The translations under genes and the position numbers were made by a program. Positions 45,781-58,624 of a stretch of 64,000 bases of DNA are shown piece by piece; the stretch's first letter is position 1, and every line of letters starts with the position of its first letter. The stretch covers positions 68,882,001 through 68,946,000 of the forward strand of contig JBITNC010000001.1 of the NCBI GenBank assembly GCA_050084985.1, in the 5' to 3' direction. This stretch comes from Nageia nagi. Taxonomy: Eukaryota; Pinophyta. The notes under the pieces were generated by a model. That model did not search any database and had not been told where the DNA came from. It saw nothing but the letters and a program-made list of their open reading frames with translations.

Positions 45781-46079
45781 ATCTCCTCTCCTTGTTCAAA
45801 TGTCCTTTAACTCATATCATTCCTATTAGTGATTATTTTAGAGAGAGAACAAAGGTATTTCATTCTTTATTTCTTCATACTTGTCCTTTAAATTCATTCA
45901 TACAATCACCTCAATAGTTGTGTTCCATTCAAGAAGGAACTAAATAGATCTCATTTCAAAAATATAGGAAACTGAATATCAATAGTTGGTTGGCCAATAA
46001 AGAAGACTCAACACTTTTCCAAGATCTACAAAGTTAGAGTTATGCTTTTTTCTAGGAATACTCTGACATGAAGGGTATT

Positions 46080-47400
46080 CATCCAAAGACATGTACACAC
46101 CACATCTAAACTAATGAAACTAGGCCAGTATAATGGCCACCATGAAGGGTAAACCCAACATTAAAGGATATTATTAAAATACAAATAGAAAAATTATTAA
46201 GTGTAGATTTTATCTATCCTATTTCTGATAGTAAGTGGGTATCACCATTGGTCATAGTTCCAAAGAAAAATGGTAAGTGGAGAGTTTGTGTGGATTATAG
46301 ATGTCTAAGTAAATCCACACATTGAGACCACTTTCCTTTACCCTTTATTGATCAATTTATAGATACTTTCACTGTGAATAAGTACTTTTACTTTTTATAT
46401 GGCTTTAGTGGATACAATTAGATTAACATTGTAGATGTAAACTAGAAAAAGACTGCTTTTACATGTGCTTTGAGCACATATGCTTATATGGTGTTACCTT
46501 TTGGCATTTATAATGCTCTAGCCATGTTTCAAAGAGTAGTCCTAGCCATTTTTGTAGATCTTATACATGACTATGTGGAGGTCTACATGGATGACTTCAT
46601 AGTCTATGGGAACACTTATGAAAAAGCACTAAAGAATTTGGAAAAGGTATTGATAAGATGTCAACAACATAATTTGTCATTGAGCCATGAAAAATATTTT
46701 ATGACGATGATTGAAGGAATAGTACTGGGTCATCATGTTTCAAAAGAAGGCATTAAGGTGAATCCTCATAAAATTGAAGTCATAAAGGAAAACCCAACTC
46801 CTATTACCTAAACTGATGTTAAAAACTTTCTAGGGCACATAGGGTATTACAAAAGGTTCATAGAAAAATTCAATAAAATTGTAGCTCCTCTATTTATACT
46901 ATTGCATAAAGATCAAAGATTTGTTTGGACAACTAATTATGAAAGTACTTTCATAACCCTTAAAGAGAAACTTACTACAACTCTAATTTTGAGAGGGCCA
47001 GATTGGAAGCTTCCATTTCACATTCATACTACTACATCCAACTCAGCAATTGGAGTAGTACTAGGTTAGGAGGAAGAGACAAAATTGCCTTATGATATCT
47101 ATTATGTTAGCAAAAATTTGATAGGAGTAGAATTAAATTATATAACTACTAAAAAAGTATTTTTAGTAGTAGTTCATGCTATTAATAAATTTTTCCATTA
47201 CATTATTGGTTTTTTAGTATTCATTCATACTAACCATGTAAACATTAGATATATAATGAATAAACCAATAGTGAGTGGGAGGATCATAAGATGGTTACTA
47301 CTCGTTCAAGAATTTAATGTCACTATTTTAGATAAGCTAGAAAAAGCTAATACTATTGCTAACTTTTTATCCAGAATTGTTTACCCTAGAGATAAAGGAT
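46080..47400 (+). pseudogene. pol: Gypsy reverse transcriptase and RNase H (Athila/Tat-like)
   Basis: RT motifs: IYPISDSKWVSPLVIVPKKN near 46214, then WRVCVDYRCLSK, HFPLPFIDQFIDTF near 46330, YGFSGYN near 46399, and the catalytic YMDDFIVYGNTYEKALKNLE near 46585 with both aspartates intact. The DHFPLPF.DQ...(R/T) and (F/V)MDDF.VYG forms are typical of Athila/Tat rather than chromoviruses. Thumb FLGHIGYYKRFIEKF is near 46830. RNase H includes SNSAIGVVLG near 47040, NYITTKKVFLVVVHAINKF near 47133 and ANTIANFLSR near 47349. One frame spans 46470-47600 with few stops. Confidence 0.88.
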
Positions 47401-48720
47401 TAGTTGATGACTCATTTCATAATGAACAGTTGTTTGTCTTATCTATTCATACCCCATGGTTTGTTGATATAGCAAATTATTTGGTCATTGAAAAGGTACC
47501 AACCCATTTTTCTCCAAATCAAAGGAAAAATCTGGTCAAGGAGAGTGCCAATTATACATGGATAAGAGGGCTAATATTTAAGAGAGGATTTGATAATGTC
47601 TAAATAAGATGTATTATAGAAGATGAAATTTTTGATGTCCTTCAAGCCTATCATCATGAACCTTCAAGAGGACACTTCTCTATCCAATGTGCTATACTAA
47701 AAATTATGGGTAGTGGGTATTATTGGCTTCTTTACACAAAGATGTCAGAAATCACATAAGATAATGTGAATAATGTCAATAGTTTGGTAGGAAAACTACA
47801 ATTTAGAAATGCCTCTCCAACCTTAAGTGATCATTGAACCATTTGAATAGTGGGGACTAGACTTTGTGGGACTAATTAATCCTCCATCTCAAGGTAATAA
47901 ACACATTTTAGTTTATGTAGATTATGTTGCTAAATAGTGTGAAGTGATAGCTATGAAATAGGCTAAGGAGGAGTGAGTTGTAGAGTTTCTATACAATCAC
48001 ATTATGTAATAGTTTGTACCTCCAAGATTTTTGGTTAGTGACCAAGGTCTTTAGTTTATGTCCAATGTCATAGAGCATTTTACAAATCTTTATCAGATAA
48101 GGCATAGGAAATCTTTTCTATACCATCCACTGTATAATGGATAAGTTGAGGTTACTAATCAAGAATTGGAGGCTATAATAACAAAAACTATGGCTACACA
48201 TAGGAAATATTGGGCAGTTAAACTCTCAAAGATTGTATGGGCCTATAATGTTACATGGAAATCCACAGCTAGATTTACTCCATATGAACTAGTTTTTGGA
48301 AAGAATCCCATAATGCCCATTGAGTATGAAATAGAAATTCTAAGAACAACAACAAAATTTAGCTTAAAATTATCTTAGCACAAATTAAAAGAGTACTAGA
48401 TTTAAATGTATTAAGTGCACTCAAAAAGGAAGCCCTACACCATATTGAAGTGATTTAGAAATAAAGATAGGCATGACATGATAAACATATTTAATAAAGA
48501 GAATTCCAAGTGGGTGATTGGGTATTACTATCTGATTCCTACTACCAAGATTTTATGGGTAAGCTAAGAACTTGTTAGTTGGGTCCTTATGAAATTATAG
48601 AAATCTTCAATAATGGCACTGTTCAATTGAAACAATTGATGATTCTAGATGAACATTATTGGTTAATGGACACAAATTAAGAGTTTATCATCAACCTATT
48701 TCTAAACAAAGTTCATTTTT
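47401..48720 (+). pseudogene. pol: Gypsy integrase
   Basis: The zinc-binding His pair is in AYHHEPSRGHFS near 47645. The core has WGLDFVGLINPPSQGNKHIL near 47852 (first Asp), then VSDQG near 48038 (second Asp), YHPLYNGQVEVTNQELEAI near 48120-48172 (Glu present), and an NVTWKSTARFTPYELVFGKN C-terminal block near 48248. A GPYEIIEIFNNGTVQL segment near 48580 closes the domain. The usual second half of the zinc ligands is degraded. The frame changes at least three times. Confidence 0.85.
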
Positions 48721-49501
48721 GATTTGAATAAAGTAGATATTTATTTGATAGAGGAGGGATCTACTTCCTCCATCAAACTCACCTAAAACCAACATTGAAC
48801 AAGGTTAATAAAGCTGGTTAATTTTGATCAACCCATGATAGGGGTGAAAACCAAATATTTGGTAGGCATTCAGATGAAAACTAATTTTTGGCATCTATAT
48901 GGATGAAAATTGACTATTTGGTAGTCCTGTTATGATATAGAAAAAGAAAAAAAGAAATAAGGATTTTTTGTACCATTTTCTTTTTTTCATAGCTCACTTA
49001 GGTATGAATTTTTGTAGAATTTGATTTAGTTATTTATATTATTATTTATATTTTATTATACTATCTATTATCTATTTTTGTGCATACACTTATAACTATT
49101 TTTGCATGTGGACATGTAATTTTTTAGTTTGAGGGAAGGCTTTTATAGTTTTTCCATTGCATATTGAAGTAGAACATAGACTTATTGATCATATGCTAAA
49201 GTAGTATATTGAAGGAATAAAGTATATTCACAAAGGACATGTCATTCCACTACAAGAAAGAACATGGTGATTCCTATGCATCATGGATTTCAAGTTATGC
49301 ATGTCATTGCCAAGAATGATTTAAGTCCCTTTTTCAAATCATGCAAATGATTTCAACTATCAAATTCAGATCACAAAATCTTGGACATGGTCATTGGATG
49401 ATATTGGCACTACACTTATCACTTCAGGATATAATGGATTACCTACACTACCAAGTACAAGAAAGTTACCATTAATATCATGTTAGCTCTCTCAACATTA
49501 A
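48721..49501. other. Non-coding spacer after pol
   Basis: No domain is visible. It contains a small local repeat (aaaccaaatatttggtaggc near 48849 and gaaaattgactatttggtag near 48905, with a third partial unit between them). A long spacer between pol and an additional ORF is usual for Athila-like and Tat-like elements. Confidence 0.45.
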
Positions 49502-52500
49502 ATGATTTTAGTCTTACTTCTCAATGCATGTTTCATCATTATAACCTTGCATGATAAGAAACCAACATATAGTCTCAATCCATTATCGATGGCAAGCTGC
49601 AACAATGGTGAGTGGAGAGAAATAAACATGCGAGCAAAAAAAATACACAAGTTACTAATAGATGTAGCTACAATTCAAGTTTTCAAAGAAAGGAGTTAGA
49701 TGTCTTTCTTGGAGAATTTTTTCCTTTTCAATCAACCAATTATAGAAGCTTTTATAGCTTCTTTTGAGGATTATTTGAACCATGTTGGCAAATATACCAT
49801 TCCACTCTCCTCAAAGATAATCATTCAAATTTATAACATACCTAATGAGGGTATTAATTTGAAATCCTACACATTGATAATTCCCAAAATCATGAACCAA
49901 CTATTGCAACTAGTAGATCCTAAACCTCAATACAATTTTAATAAAAAAGGGGAATTACAGACTCTCAAATGAGTAAGTCTTTCATCTTCATGGAAGGATA
50001 TTATGAAATGGACCATGAAGTATTTATTTTATGATGGAGAATATGCAAATTTAGGCTATAAATATTTGAAGGTACTTATATACCTTTATCTTAGTGAAGC
50101 CCATTAGTTTAACCTCCCTTAGCATTTGTTTACTAGTATTAGTAAAATGTGTGAGGAGTATAGGAAGGTGTTTCAATTTGCAAGGGCCAAGAGCCATCTC
50201 TATTTAAAACATGATGGCATTAGTACTTTAATCTATAGATAATATATTATTTCTTTATAGGATGGTCAAAATAAGTGGAATTCTCTAATTCAATCATTTT
50301 TAGGGCAAGCAGCAGATGTTCTAGGTCCCATTCTAGTCATTGAAATAGGGGGAGTTTCAACTTCCTAGGTAGGTACAAAGGCAAAAATGCCTCTTGCATA
50401 ATATTCATAGTTTAAGGATTATTATGAAACCATTATACAAGAGGTTTCTAAATAAGAAGATGTTCAAATTATAACTAAATAACCATCTTCTTCTTCCCAT
50501 TCAAAATCTAGTAAATGCATACCCAAAAGGTGGAGTACTAGAAAAATGGGTTCTACAATGATATCAAGAGTTGTAGAAACCCTACAAAAAAGGAAGGAGA
50601 AAATAATTCATTAGGAAATGAGTCTAAAATGGTTTATTGTTTTGACCTTGTTACAACTAAAACTCCTTCAGTATAGCCCAAAAGAAAGAGTCAATGACTT
50701 GAAGGATAATCTTTAGAACTGGTGGATTAGGAAAAAGACCACCAATCTATAGAGAAGGAAATTTTAGATGTTTTGAGAGAGGGTTACATCATGATGCATT
50801 GATAGAGGAAATAGTCCAACAAGACATTGAGAACCCTACAATCTGGATAGTAAAGGTCTATAGGGCCAGAATACTAGAGATAGTTAAAGCATCTCAAAGG
50901 AAATTTTGAAAGGGATTGAAGAAAGGGAAATGCATATGGGAGGAGAACAAAGTGAGGACCATAATGAATTAATAACTAACCTTCCTTTTAAGGAATAAGC
51001 TACAAATATTGAACAAATGCATACTAAAGAGGCCATTGTAGAGCCATCGAACTTAGCACCATTAACTATAGAAGAATTAGAAGTAGCAAATGGTAAAATT
51101 AGAGACTTAATGAGGGATTTAGAGGCCCAACTTTCCTAGAATAACATCACCATTAACCTTTTTGAGGGCAAAATGGAGAGGGTTGTTCTTCCTAACAATC
51201 ATAATAGTGTCATGATTGAAAAGGAAAAGGAATTGTAGATAACACCCTTCAACATAGCCATGTTGCATGAAGAGTATTATTCAATTGTAGCTTTAATATT
51301 AGAGCAAGAGGAGTTGATGGAATCAACCATTGAATGACTTATGCTAGAATAATTCAAATAGCTATATCAAAAGGTAAAGGTACTCAAGGATAAGCTACAA
51401 GTCATGGGTAAAGAAAAATCTATCTTGAAAAATGAAAATGCACTTGTACAAGCTAATAAACATAGGGTTATTCAAAAAATCTATCTTCAAAGGAAGATCA
51501 TTCAATTCGAAGAGAGGATGAAACTAGATGAAATTGTTTTTATGAATAATTATATTAAATATTGGGATGACATTACCAAGACTAACAAAGAGCTTCAAAT
51601 AGCAAAGTACAATGAGCTGCAAGCTCATGATAATTTACAAAATGTTTATTAGCTAGTTGATCAAGTTATAGAGGTAAGGAGACCCTTAACTACCTATAGT
51701 ACTTATCAAAAATATCTATTCTATGAATGGCAAATGCAAAGAGCTAAGGAAGGTAAGGTATATAAAGCAAACACTCCTAGTGATTTTAGAAAAGTTGTTA
51801 GAGAAAGTAGTCAGGAGAATATCAACCTACTGTGTGAGTTTTATGTACATAATTTAATTCTACTAGAATGTGTTGATTTTGTTCCAAATGTTTTAGTACC
51901 TTGGGTGGATGAGTATGAGAGATCTCTCAAAAAGGAATCAAAATATTCTCTGATGATGAAAATAGAACATGTTTTTCCATAGTATGCTTCTTATCTTTCT
52001 AGAGGTGTACAACATAACTCATACTTTGCTAATATTTTTAGGAAGAAACAACTTTTATCTTACAAATTTATGAACACTTTATGGAAGAAGCATTCACTCA
52101 AGTCATGGAAGCTTGTGAAAAATTTTTAATATAATGTGAAAGATAAAACATCATGAAATGGAGGTTGTGTCACCTTGGAATCTTAGATGGAGCAAAAGAA
52201 GAGCCAAATTTATTGTTAAAACCATCAAAAATGTTGGACAACTATGGGTAGGGATGAAATTTAGACGATCTCTTATTTTGCATCAAGTTGCATATTACTT
52301 TAAATCTAAACATCAAGATGATGATACATTCAAAGAACAAAAAAATGATATAGTTCAAAATTATGGCCAAGTAGGGAAAGTGGAGAAACCTTCTCAAGTT
52401 CTAGACCTTTTCTATGAGGCTAGATTGAGGAAGGTCATAGAACTTATGATTTCAATGCTATTGTACAATGTTCCCATAGGAAATAGAGTTCTTTATTATT

Positions 52501-52541
52501 TTTGTACAATTTTTATTACTTTAGGAGAGGTAAAACTTTAA
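49502..52541 (+). pseudogene. Large accessory ORF in the env position, unknown function
   Basis: From 49502 to 51982 four separate open segments (49502-49699, 49700-49972, 51404-51652, 51734-51982) lie in one and the same frame, and the DNA between them also reads as protein apart from stops and a frame excursion near 50.6-50.9 kb; a final segment (52158-52541) is in another frame. The first third looks globular (FLFNQPIIEAFIASFEDYLN near 49724, then IMKWTMKYLFYDGEYANLGY near 50001). A Ser/Lys-rich linker (50490-50560) follows, then a long Glu/Lys/Gln-rich region (51070-51650) that should form coiled coil. Most stops are TAG/TAA at likely Gln codons. It occupies the place of env or accessory ORFs in Athila/Tat elements. 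No transmembrane segment is evident, so an Env role is not supported. It vaguely resembles retroelement-borne 'putative plant transposon protein' ORFs; identity is open. Confidence 0.6.
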
Positions 52542-52546
52542 GTATA

Positions 52547-52552
52547 GGGGAA
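52547..52552 (+). other. Polypurine tract of the 44.5-53.6 kb element
   Basis: ggggaa, within the purine-rich agtataggggaa, directly precedes TGATGAGATAC, the start of the LTR. Confidence 0.6.
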
Positions 52553-53572
52553 TGATGAGATACAGTTAAGGCCTCCTTTTTACTTTTTATATATGCATGT
52601 GTTTATGTCTAATAGATATGGATATTATGGTAATAATATAAGAAAAATCATATATAACTATCTTTTCATACTGAAATGCATGTTTGATTTTGCTTATGCT
52701 TTATATTGGTAAATTTGAGAAATAAGGTCTTTATTTTGTAAATATAATATTTTTTCATTGAGTATAAATGGAAAAATAAAGAATGGTTCTTATAGTGATG
52801 AAAGGAGCTATAAGACCCTTGAAGGAACTCTTGAGATAACTTTAAAGAAGGGGATTTGATCCATACTAAAGGAATACAAAATGCTAAAGGAGTATTTTAA
52901 GTGAAATGCTAAAGGAATGTAGAATGCTAAAGAAGTCTTTTAAGTCATATGCTAAAGGAATGTAAAATGTTGAAGAAGTATTTTAAGTCATATGTTGAAG
53001 AAGCCTTTTATACTAAAGGACTTTAAATATGAATAATAATAAAGGAAAATAAGTGGAATATGCTACAGTACTCTACCAATAATATGATGTGGTAAAAAAT
53101 CAATGTCAGTAGTATTTCATGTACCCAAGTGAACACGTACTACAAAGATGGTTGATTGAAGATAATATACCATAACCTAGGAACATAGTTAGCTATTCCA
53201 TGGTTTCAGCAGTTTGACATGGATATCTTAGCCTAAGAATAAAATTAGAGATTTTAGGAAAGACCTTCTTTATTTAGTAGATCTACTTTCCAAGATATTA
53301 GCTAGGATACCTTGGAATAGTTAGTTCAAAATTGTACTCATTTGGCTAAAATATCTAGGATATTCAACCATGATTATAGTATAGTTATTAATAGAATTAG
53401 GGAATAAAAACCCTTCTTAAAGAGAATGAAAGGGGATAATAGTTTTCAATTTCTATGTATTCATATTGTTGAAATTCATAAGTAATAAAGGAAAGCTCTT
53501 CAATATAGCAAAATAGTGTTAGAAGCAAGGAAATGCTAGAGAGATAGGGCCCACTATCTAGTATTTTCATCA
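52553..53572 (+). repeat. 3' LTR of the Athila/Tat-like element
   Basis: About 1020 bp, starting TGATGAGATAC and ending GTATTTTCATCA, so TGATGA and TCATCA form inverted ends. It holds a degenerate internal repeat at 52865-53010 (atgctaaaggaatgt and tttta(a/t)gt motifs repeated four or five times). No second copy is in the window, so the 5' LTR of this gypsy element is missing. Confidence 0.6.
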
Positions 53573-54495
53573 TTATTTATATTTGAGTTATTTATTTATG
53601 AAATAACTACAACAATTTTATTTACATAAATGTTACAAATGTGATATATTACATAATATACAAGTTCAAATCAACATTAACTATCCAAATTTTTTGGATC
53701 TTTTGAGAATTTGTAACTTTTTATCAACCATGTCCATAGAGCTGCAATCTTTCTAACATGTCATTAACTACTCCTTCTAGAACCCTGTAGCTAATTGGAT
53801 TTGACACTATTGCTAATTGAAAGTGATACTATGGTAGATTGAGTAGTTGTTTAATTGCATGTTAATTGGTACAATTTGATTATTTGCTTTATTAGCCTCC
53901 ATCTACTCCTCTATAATCTTCATGATGTATACTATGGATGTCAATGATATGAGTAATGATGGTTGGTAGATATTATGTTTACTTAGATAAAAAAGAACTA
54001 TCACTGTTATGTGGAAATGAGTTGATGTTGACACATTAATAGGAACCCAAGAGTCAAACACTTAATATGAAGTGGACATAAGTGCTATTTCTTATACATT
54101 ACTCTTCTATTCACTCAATAGGCTCTATGTTCTTCTTTCGAGCTTTGTTAATGATTTGGTTTCCTTTGAGACCCACTAATTTTTGTTGAAACTTGTGATG
54201 TCATCTTTCAAAAATCCTATGCTCTATTGATGATTTGTATTTCTTTAAGACCCATTTATTTTCATAAAAAAATGTGACATCATGCTTTGAAATCCTTGAG
54301 TACTATTTACATTTTGATTTGAATGGGACCTACTAATTTTTACTGAAACTTATGACATCATCCTTCAAAATCCCTAGGCTCTATTGATGATTTGGTTTTA
54401 TTTGAGACCCACTAATTTTCATAAAAAAATATGATGTCATCTCTTGCAATCATTGAGTTCTATTTACATTTTTCAAAAGTTGAACTTATTACTAT
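53573..54495 (-). repeat. Partial LTR of family Y, copy 4
   Basis: Segments align with the middle and U3 part of the Y LTR, for example the accatgtccatagagctgcaa stretch near 53728 against 56004, and the agtcaaacactta / aagtggac(a/t) stretch near 54052. It is cut on the left by the Athila-like LTR and on the right by an AT microsatellite. A local duplication is seen (54150-54290 versus 54300-54430: gacccactaatttt repeated). Confidence 0.6.
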
Positions 54496-54498
54496 ATA

Positions 54499-54500
54499 AA

Positions 54501-54532
<32 letters not shown>

Positions 54533-54542
54533 TATATATATA
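54499..54542. repeat. (AT)n microsatellite
   Basis: A run of about 44 bases of alternating A and T with one interruption (ataatat). It can form a cruciform and separates the two Y-family fragments. Confidence 0.9.
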
Positions 54543-54989
54543 AGTCTTGGACTTTCATGTCAATGATTCCTAAAGACTCTAAGGCAAGAAATATGGTTTT
54601 GAGCAATTTTGATACATGAATTATTAGGTTTACTTGGAGAAGATGATATGATTTTTAGGTACTCTAGACTTTTGGTTATTAAGGAGTAAAAGAATATAAA
54701 TTTGACACAAGTCCTTTTGATAGAATCTCCAGATGACCTTATTTACATATTTTTTGGGTATTGAAGAAAGACAAAACTCTTGGATGGCTTTATTTACAAA
54801 ATGAATCCCAACACTCTAGGGAATTAGTAATGTTAAAAGGAAAAAGGTTTAAATAATACAATACATGAAGACTCTAAAATAATGGTGATTTCTTAGGTAC
54901 TCTTATATACATAGCTTTCGGGTATTAAGGAAAGTGAAATAATAAAGAATAAAGAATAACAAGATTACCCAAATTTTGAGTATTATTTT
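54543..54989. other. Unassigned segment between Y-family fragments
   Basis: No gene or known repeat is recognised. A loosely repeated motif of gg(a/t)tactct(a/t) and ttgggtattaagga type occurs near 54655, 54750 and 54900, suggesting an old local duplication. Confidence 0.35.
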
Positions 54990-56900
54990 GGGGGAATACA
55001 TTACCCTTAAGGGAACTATTAGGGATACAACCCAAGAATTATTTTTCCTAGTCTTACTATGAGGAACTAATAGCTCTTGAAATTTAAGCTATCTAAGGGA
55101 ATTTCTAGCACTACTTCTAGTAAGTCTACATTGTGAATATGCTAGGGTTCAAATGTTGTTTGGTTGATAACTGAGTCACCAATAAGGTTAAGATAACCTT
55201 ATAATATTTGAAGGATATAATTGATAGCCCACCAAACATGGCTATCTAGCCTATATATGCCCTCTAAATATGGAATTTATTTCATATCCCATTAAGCATG
55301 ATAAAAATGGAAGTTGCTATTATTGATTAGTAAAGTGTAACCTCAAAGGGTTTGGCATGGTGAAGTTCTCCACTATCGGTAATGGTAGGTTCTTTGAGAG
55401 AGTAGAAGATGGTGGTGATGTGTTCATGTTGATTTTCTATTAAATATTTAGATTATAGGCAAGTTCTTATCTATTATAAAGGTTTAAAGTAATAGGAAAG
55501 AGATAAAAAGGTAAAGAGTTACAAGAAAAAGATAAGCAAATTGAAATAAAACTTAAAATAAGAATTGTACAACTCAAGCATTGTAGCACAGGTAGCAATA
55601 CATAGCTAGGATCAAGAATAGCAAGCTATCTTACCCCTAGGTATTGTATTCACAATACATAGCCATAATTTTAAGAAAAAATATCACACATAACATTTAT
55701 AAAAGCAATAAAGAGCCACTTGTTGCAAGAGGAAAAAACATTATCTATTTGTATTATCATATGTGAAAGTATCTTACAAATCTGAGCAAATTTGCTAAAA
55801 TGTTTAACCTTTTTAATTTCTAATAATTTACCATTTATACATTTTCCTCCATATTTAGGTGGTTGTATCTCATTAATATACATAATTACTCATCTTGAAT
55901 GAAGTAATTGAAGCAAAACTATTCACAATAAATACTACAACTATGTTAGATTACACAGTGAATAAGTACCAATAGCATGACTATCTAGGAATTTGCAATT
56001 TCTTAATAGTCATGTCCATAGAGCTATAATCCTTTTTACATGTTGTTAACTTCTCCTTATTTAGCCCTATAGTTGATTAAATATGGAACTATATCTAATT
56101 TACTAAGTACTTATCTACAATTTGGTAGGTATGATCTGGTACTATGCTATGTCGACAACTATCTACTTCTTTGCAACTATTGATGATCCACACTATATAT
56201 GTGAATCAATAGAGTAATGAGGTTTCATGATCAATATATCAACTTGGTTTGAAAAGAAACTACCATTTTTATTTGGAAATGAATTAGAGTCAACACATTA
56301 ATAGGGCTTGAGGGCCAAACACTTAAGATCAAGTGGACTCAAGTGTTACTTCTTACCCATTACTCTTACCTCAGTTTGGTGGGTTCTATTTCCTTTCTTT
56401 GAGCTTTATTAATGATCTAGCTCTTTTGGGAGTTGCTAATTTTAGCCAAAAATTATGATTTCATCACTTAAAATTGATGGGCTTTGTTTGATATCTTCAT
56501 GAATCATCACCCATCATTACTTGTTCTAATACCCACTATTGGTATGCTTTATTTTATATCTTTGTTAATCATCACCTACCATTACTTGTTCCAATACCCA
56601 CTAATTTTAGCCATAAATTATGATATCATCACTTAAAATTGGTTGGCTTTGTTTGATATCTTGGACTTGTATTTACAATAACTCCTATACACTTTGTATT
56701 TACACAACTCCTAAACACTTTGTATTTACACAACTTCTAGACACTTTGCATTTACATAACTCAAATAATTTGAATTTACACAACTCTTGAACATTTTGTA
56801 TTTACACAACTCCTATAAACTTTGTATTTACACAAATATTGAACACTTTGATAGGAAATTTACAAGGCAAATATCTAAGATAAAGACTTGCATATACAAT
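54990..56900 (-). repeat. Y-family 5' LTR with leader, copy 3
   Basis: 54990-55323 matches the leader of Y (38797-39123) and 55324 onwards matches its LTR, starting tgattagtaaagtgtaacc. It carries the LTR strings agagataaaaaggtaaagag and ttgcaagaggaaaaa-type stretches. The U3 part contains an expanded 26-bp array (next entry). The right edge is not sharp. No Gag follows on the minus strand, so only the 5' end of a second Y copy remains. Confidence 0.65.
56668..56848. repeat. 26-bp tandem array, seven units
   Basis: Units of the form tgtatttacacaactcctaaacactt start at 56668, 56695, 56721, 56747, 56771, 56797 and 56823, mostly 26 bp apart. The other Y LTRs have only one or two diverged forms of this motif (atttacaataa), so the array expanded in this copy. 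Confidence 0.85.
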
Positions 56901-57805
56901 AGCTAGATTATATACATAATAGCTAGCTATTAATAACATCCTCAATTCTTCATATCCAGGGCTTATAGAAGATTCAAATTTCATGTTAAAGGGAATATAA
57001 GTAGAATAGAAAGAATTTGTGAAAATAATAAATAAATAAATAAATGATAGTATTACCCCAACTTGTAGTGCAATTCTGAAAGAATACAAGGTGTAATGCA
57101 ACTAAATCCCTCAAGTTTTTCTTTTTCAAAATAAAAAGCAAGCACTCCCACCCAAGGATGACAATTGAAAACATTTTATTATCTTTTCAAATTGAAAATA
57201 ATACAAAGCTAGAAGTTTTAGATGCACACAACACTCAATAAAGAAATACCAATAGTAATGAAATCCCCCTTTCAAGATTGTATTTTAAGCCCAAACTAGA
57301 TTTTATTTATGTGCAAATAATCCCTTCAAAATGTAATTTAAATTTCACTACAATAAGAGAAATCTTATGGTAAAGAAAGAAAACAAACTATATATGTTAG
57401 GTACAAAAAGAGTTTCAAAGTCTTACTCATTCAAGAACATTCCTTCTAGCTCTAAATTCATTGAGTGCAAATGAGATTACAACTCTCTATCATAAAATCA
57501 TCAACTACATGGATGACTATGAAAATAGTGCTAGTATTCCAGATGATTAAGATTCATTAGGATGACCACAAGTTCACTAATATAAAATTAAATAACTAAA
57601 AAAATAAATGCAAAATAAAATCTTATGATAAGGATATGACAATCCTTGTGATAAGGGCACCCAATTTTTATAGACAAAAACCTAATAGTGGACTACTATC
57701 ACTAAATACAAGTTTAAAACTAAGCAAAAATAGGTGAACACTTGCTTAAAAATTAAATACTATGAAAATCATCCAAGTATAGAATGAATATAAAGTCATC
57801 AAGAT
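56901..57805. other. Unassigned AT-rich spacer
   Basis: Open stretches at 56802-57101 and 56986-57174 (minus) overlap each other in different frames and show no domain. An aataaataaataaataaa run lies near 57025. Nothing else is supported. Confidence 0.35.
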
Positions 57806-58624
57806 GTGTCATACCTAAAAACTAACCCTACATGTATACAAGATAAGATATGTTACAACCAACAAACTTTTTTATTACTCTTTGGTGTAGACCTCACAAT
57901 GATTACAAATAATGAATATTTTTCAATTCATTTCCTTTTACAAAGGGCTTTTTACACAAGAATGATAAAGGTTTTAGTAGGTCTAATTTATATGTCTACA
58001 AGCTTGAAAGATTATCTTCAAAAACTTGTAGGAAATTTGGATTTCTTTGTCTTCTTCAACTCTTCAAGTTTAGCTTCTCCACACCTGTTATCCCTATGTA
58101 CATGTAAATAACAAACATACATGTCCATACCATAAAAGTAGTATAAAATGAACATAAATAAGCATATGAAATAATAATGCATCTAACTTAACAAAAATCT
58201 ATATATGTTTTGAAAGAGTAATCTTAATTTTGAATTGGGACACTTGCTTCATAGTTGAATGCTTCATTTATAATTTTTAGAAACAAGAAAAGTTTCCACT
58301 TTTGGAGACAAAAATATGGATAGAAAAGCCTATCCAACTTTTTCACAATTTTCATCTAAAGTAGGGATACATGGGATGGATGGTGAGTCATCCATTATCC
58401 TTTGATTTCTTCCCAATATGCTTTAGATGTTGCCATTTTTATTTTGATTTTGCAAACTTCAATGTCACTAGCGTCCAAGTATCAGACAATAGCGATTGGT
58501 ATGAGTCATGAGCATCTAGGACTCGAACAATGGCATTTGGAATACTATAGTAAACTTTTTAATTTATTTTATTTTTTATTATTATTTTGTGTATCAAAAT
58601 AAGGGTCATTTTTGGGTGTCTATA
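57806..58624 (-). repeat. Diverged LTR of family W (solo or truncated)
   Basis: About 819 bp. On the plus strand it opens tgtcatacctaaaaactaac and closes gggtcatttttgggtgtcta, matching the two ends of the W LTR at 780-1611 (tgtttactcaaaaatcaacc and tgtcatttttaagtgtctac). The middle is strongly diverged. Neither the GGAGGGCCC-type primer region nor a clear purine tract is found outside, so it may be a solo LTR. The 101-codon ORF at 57806-58111 is inside and not considered a gene. Confidence 0.55.

Noticed and set aside
49502-52541. Viral-type envelope gene
   Set aside because: Position fits, but no signal peptide, hydrophobic fusion segment or membrane anchor is visible; most of the protein is charged and coiled-coil-like.
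57806-58111. 101-codon plus-strand ORF as a possible gene
   Set aside because: It lies at the edge of, and inside, a diverged W-family LTR and has no recognisable domain.
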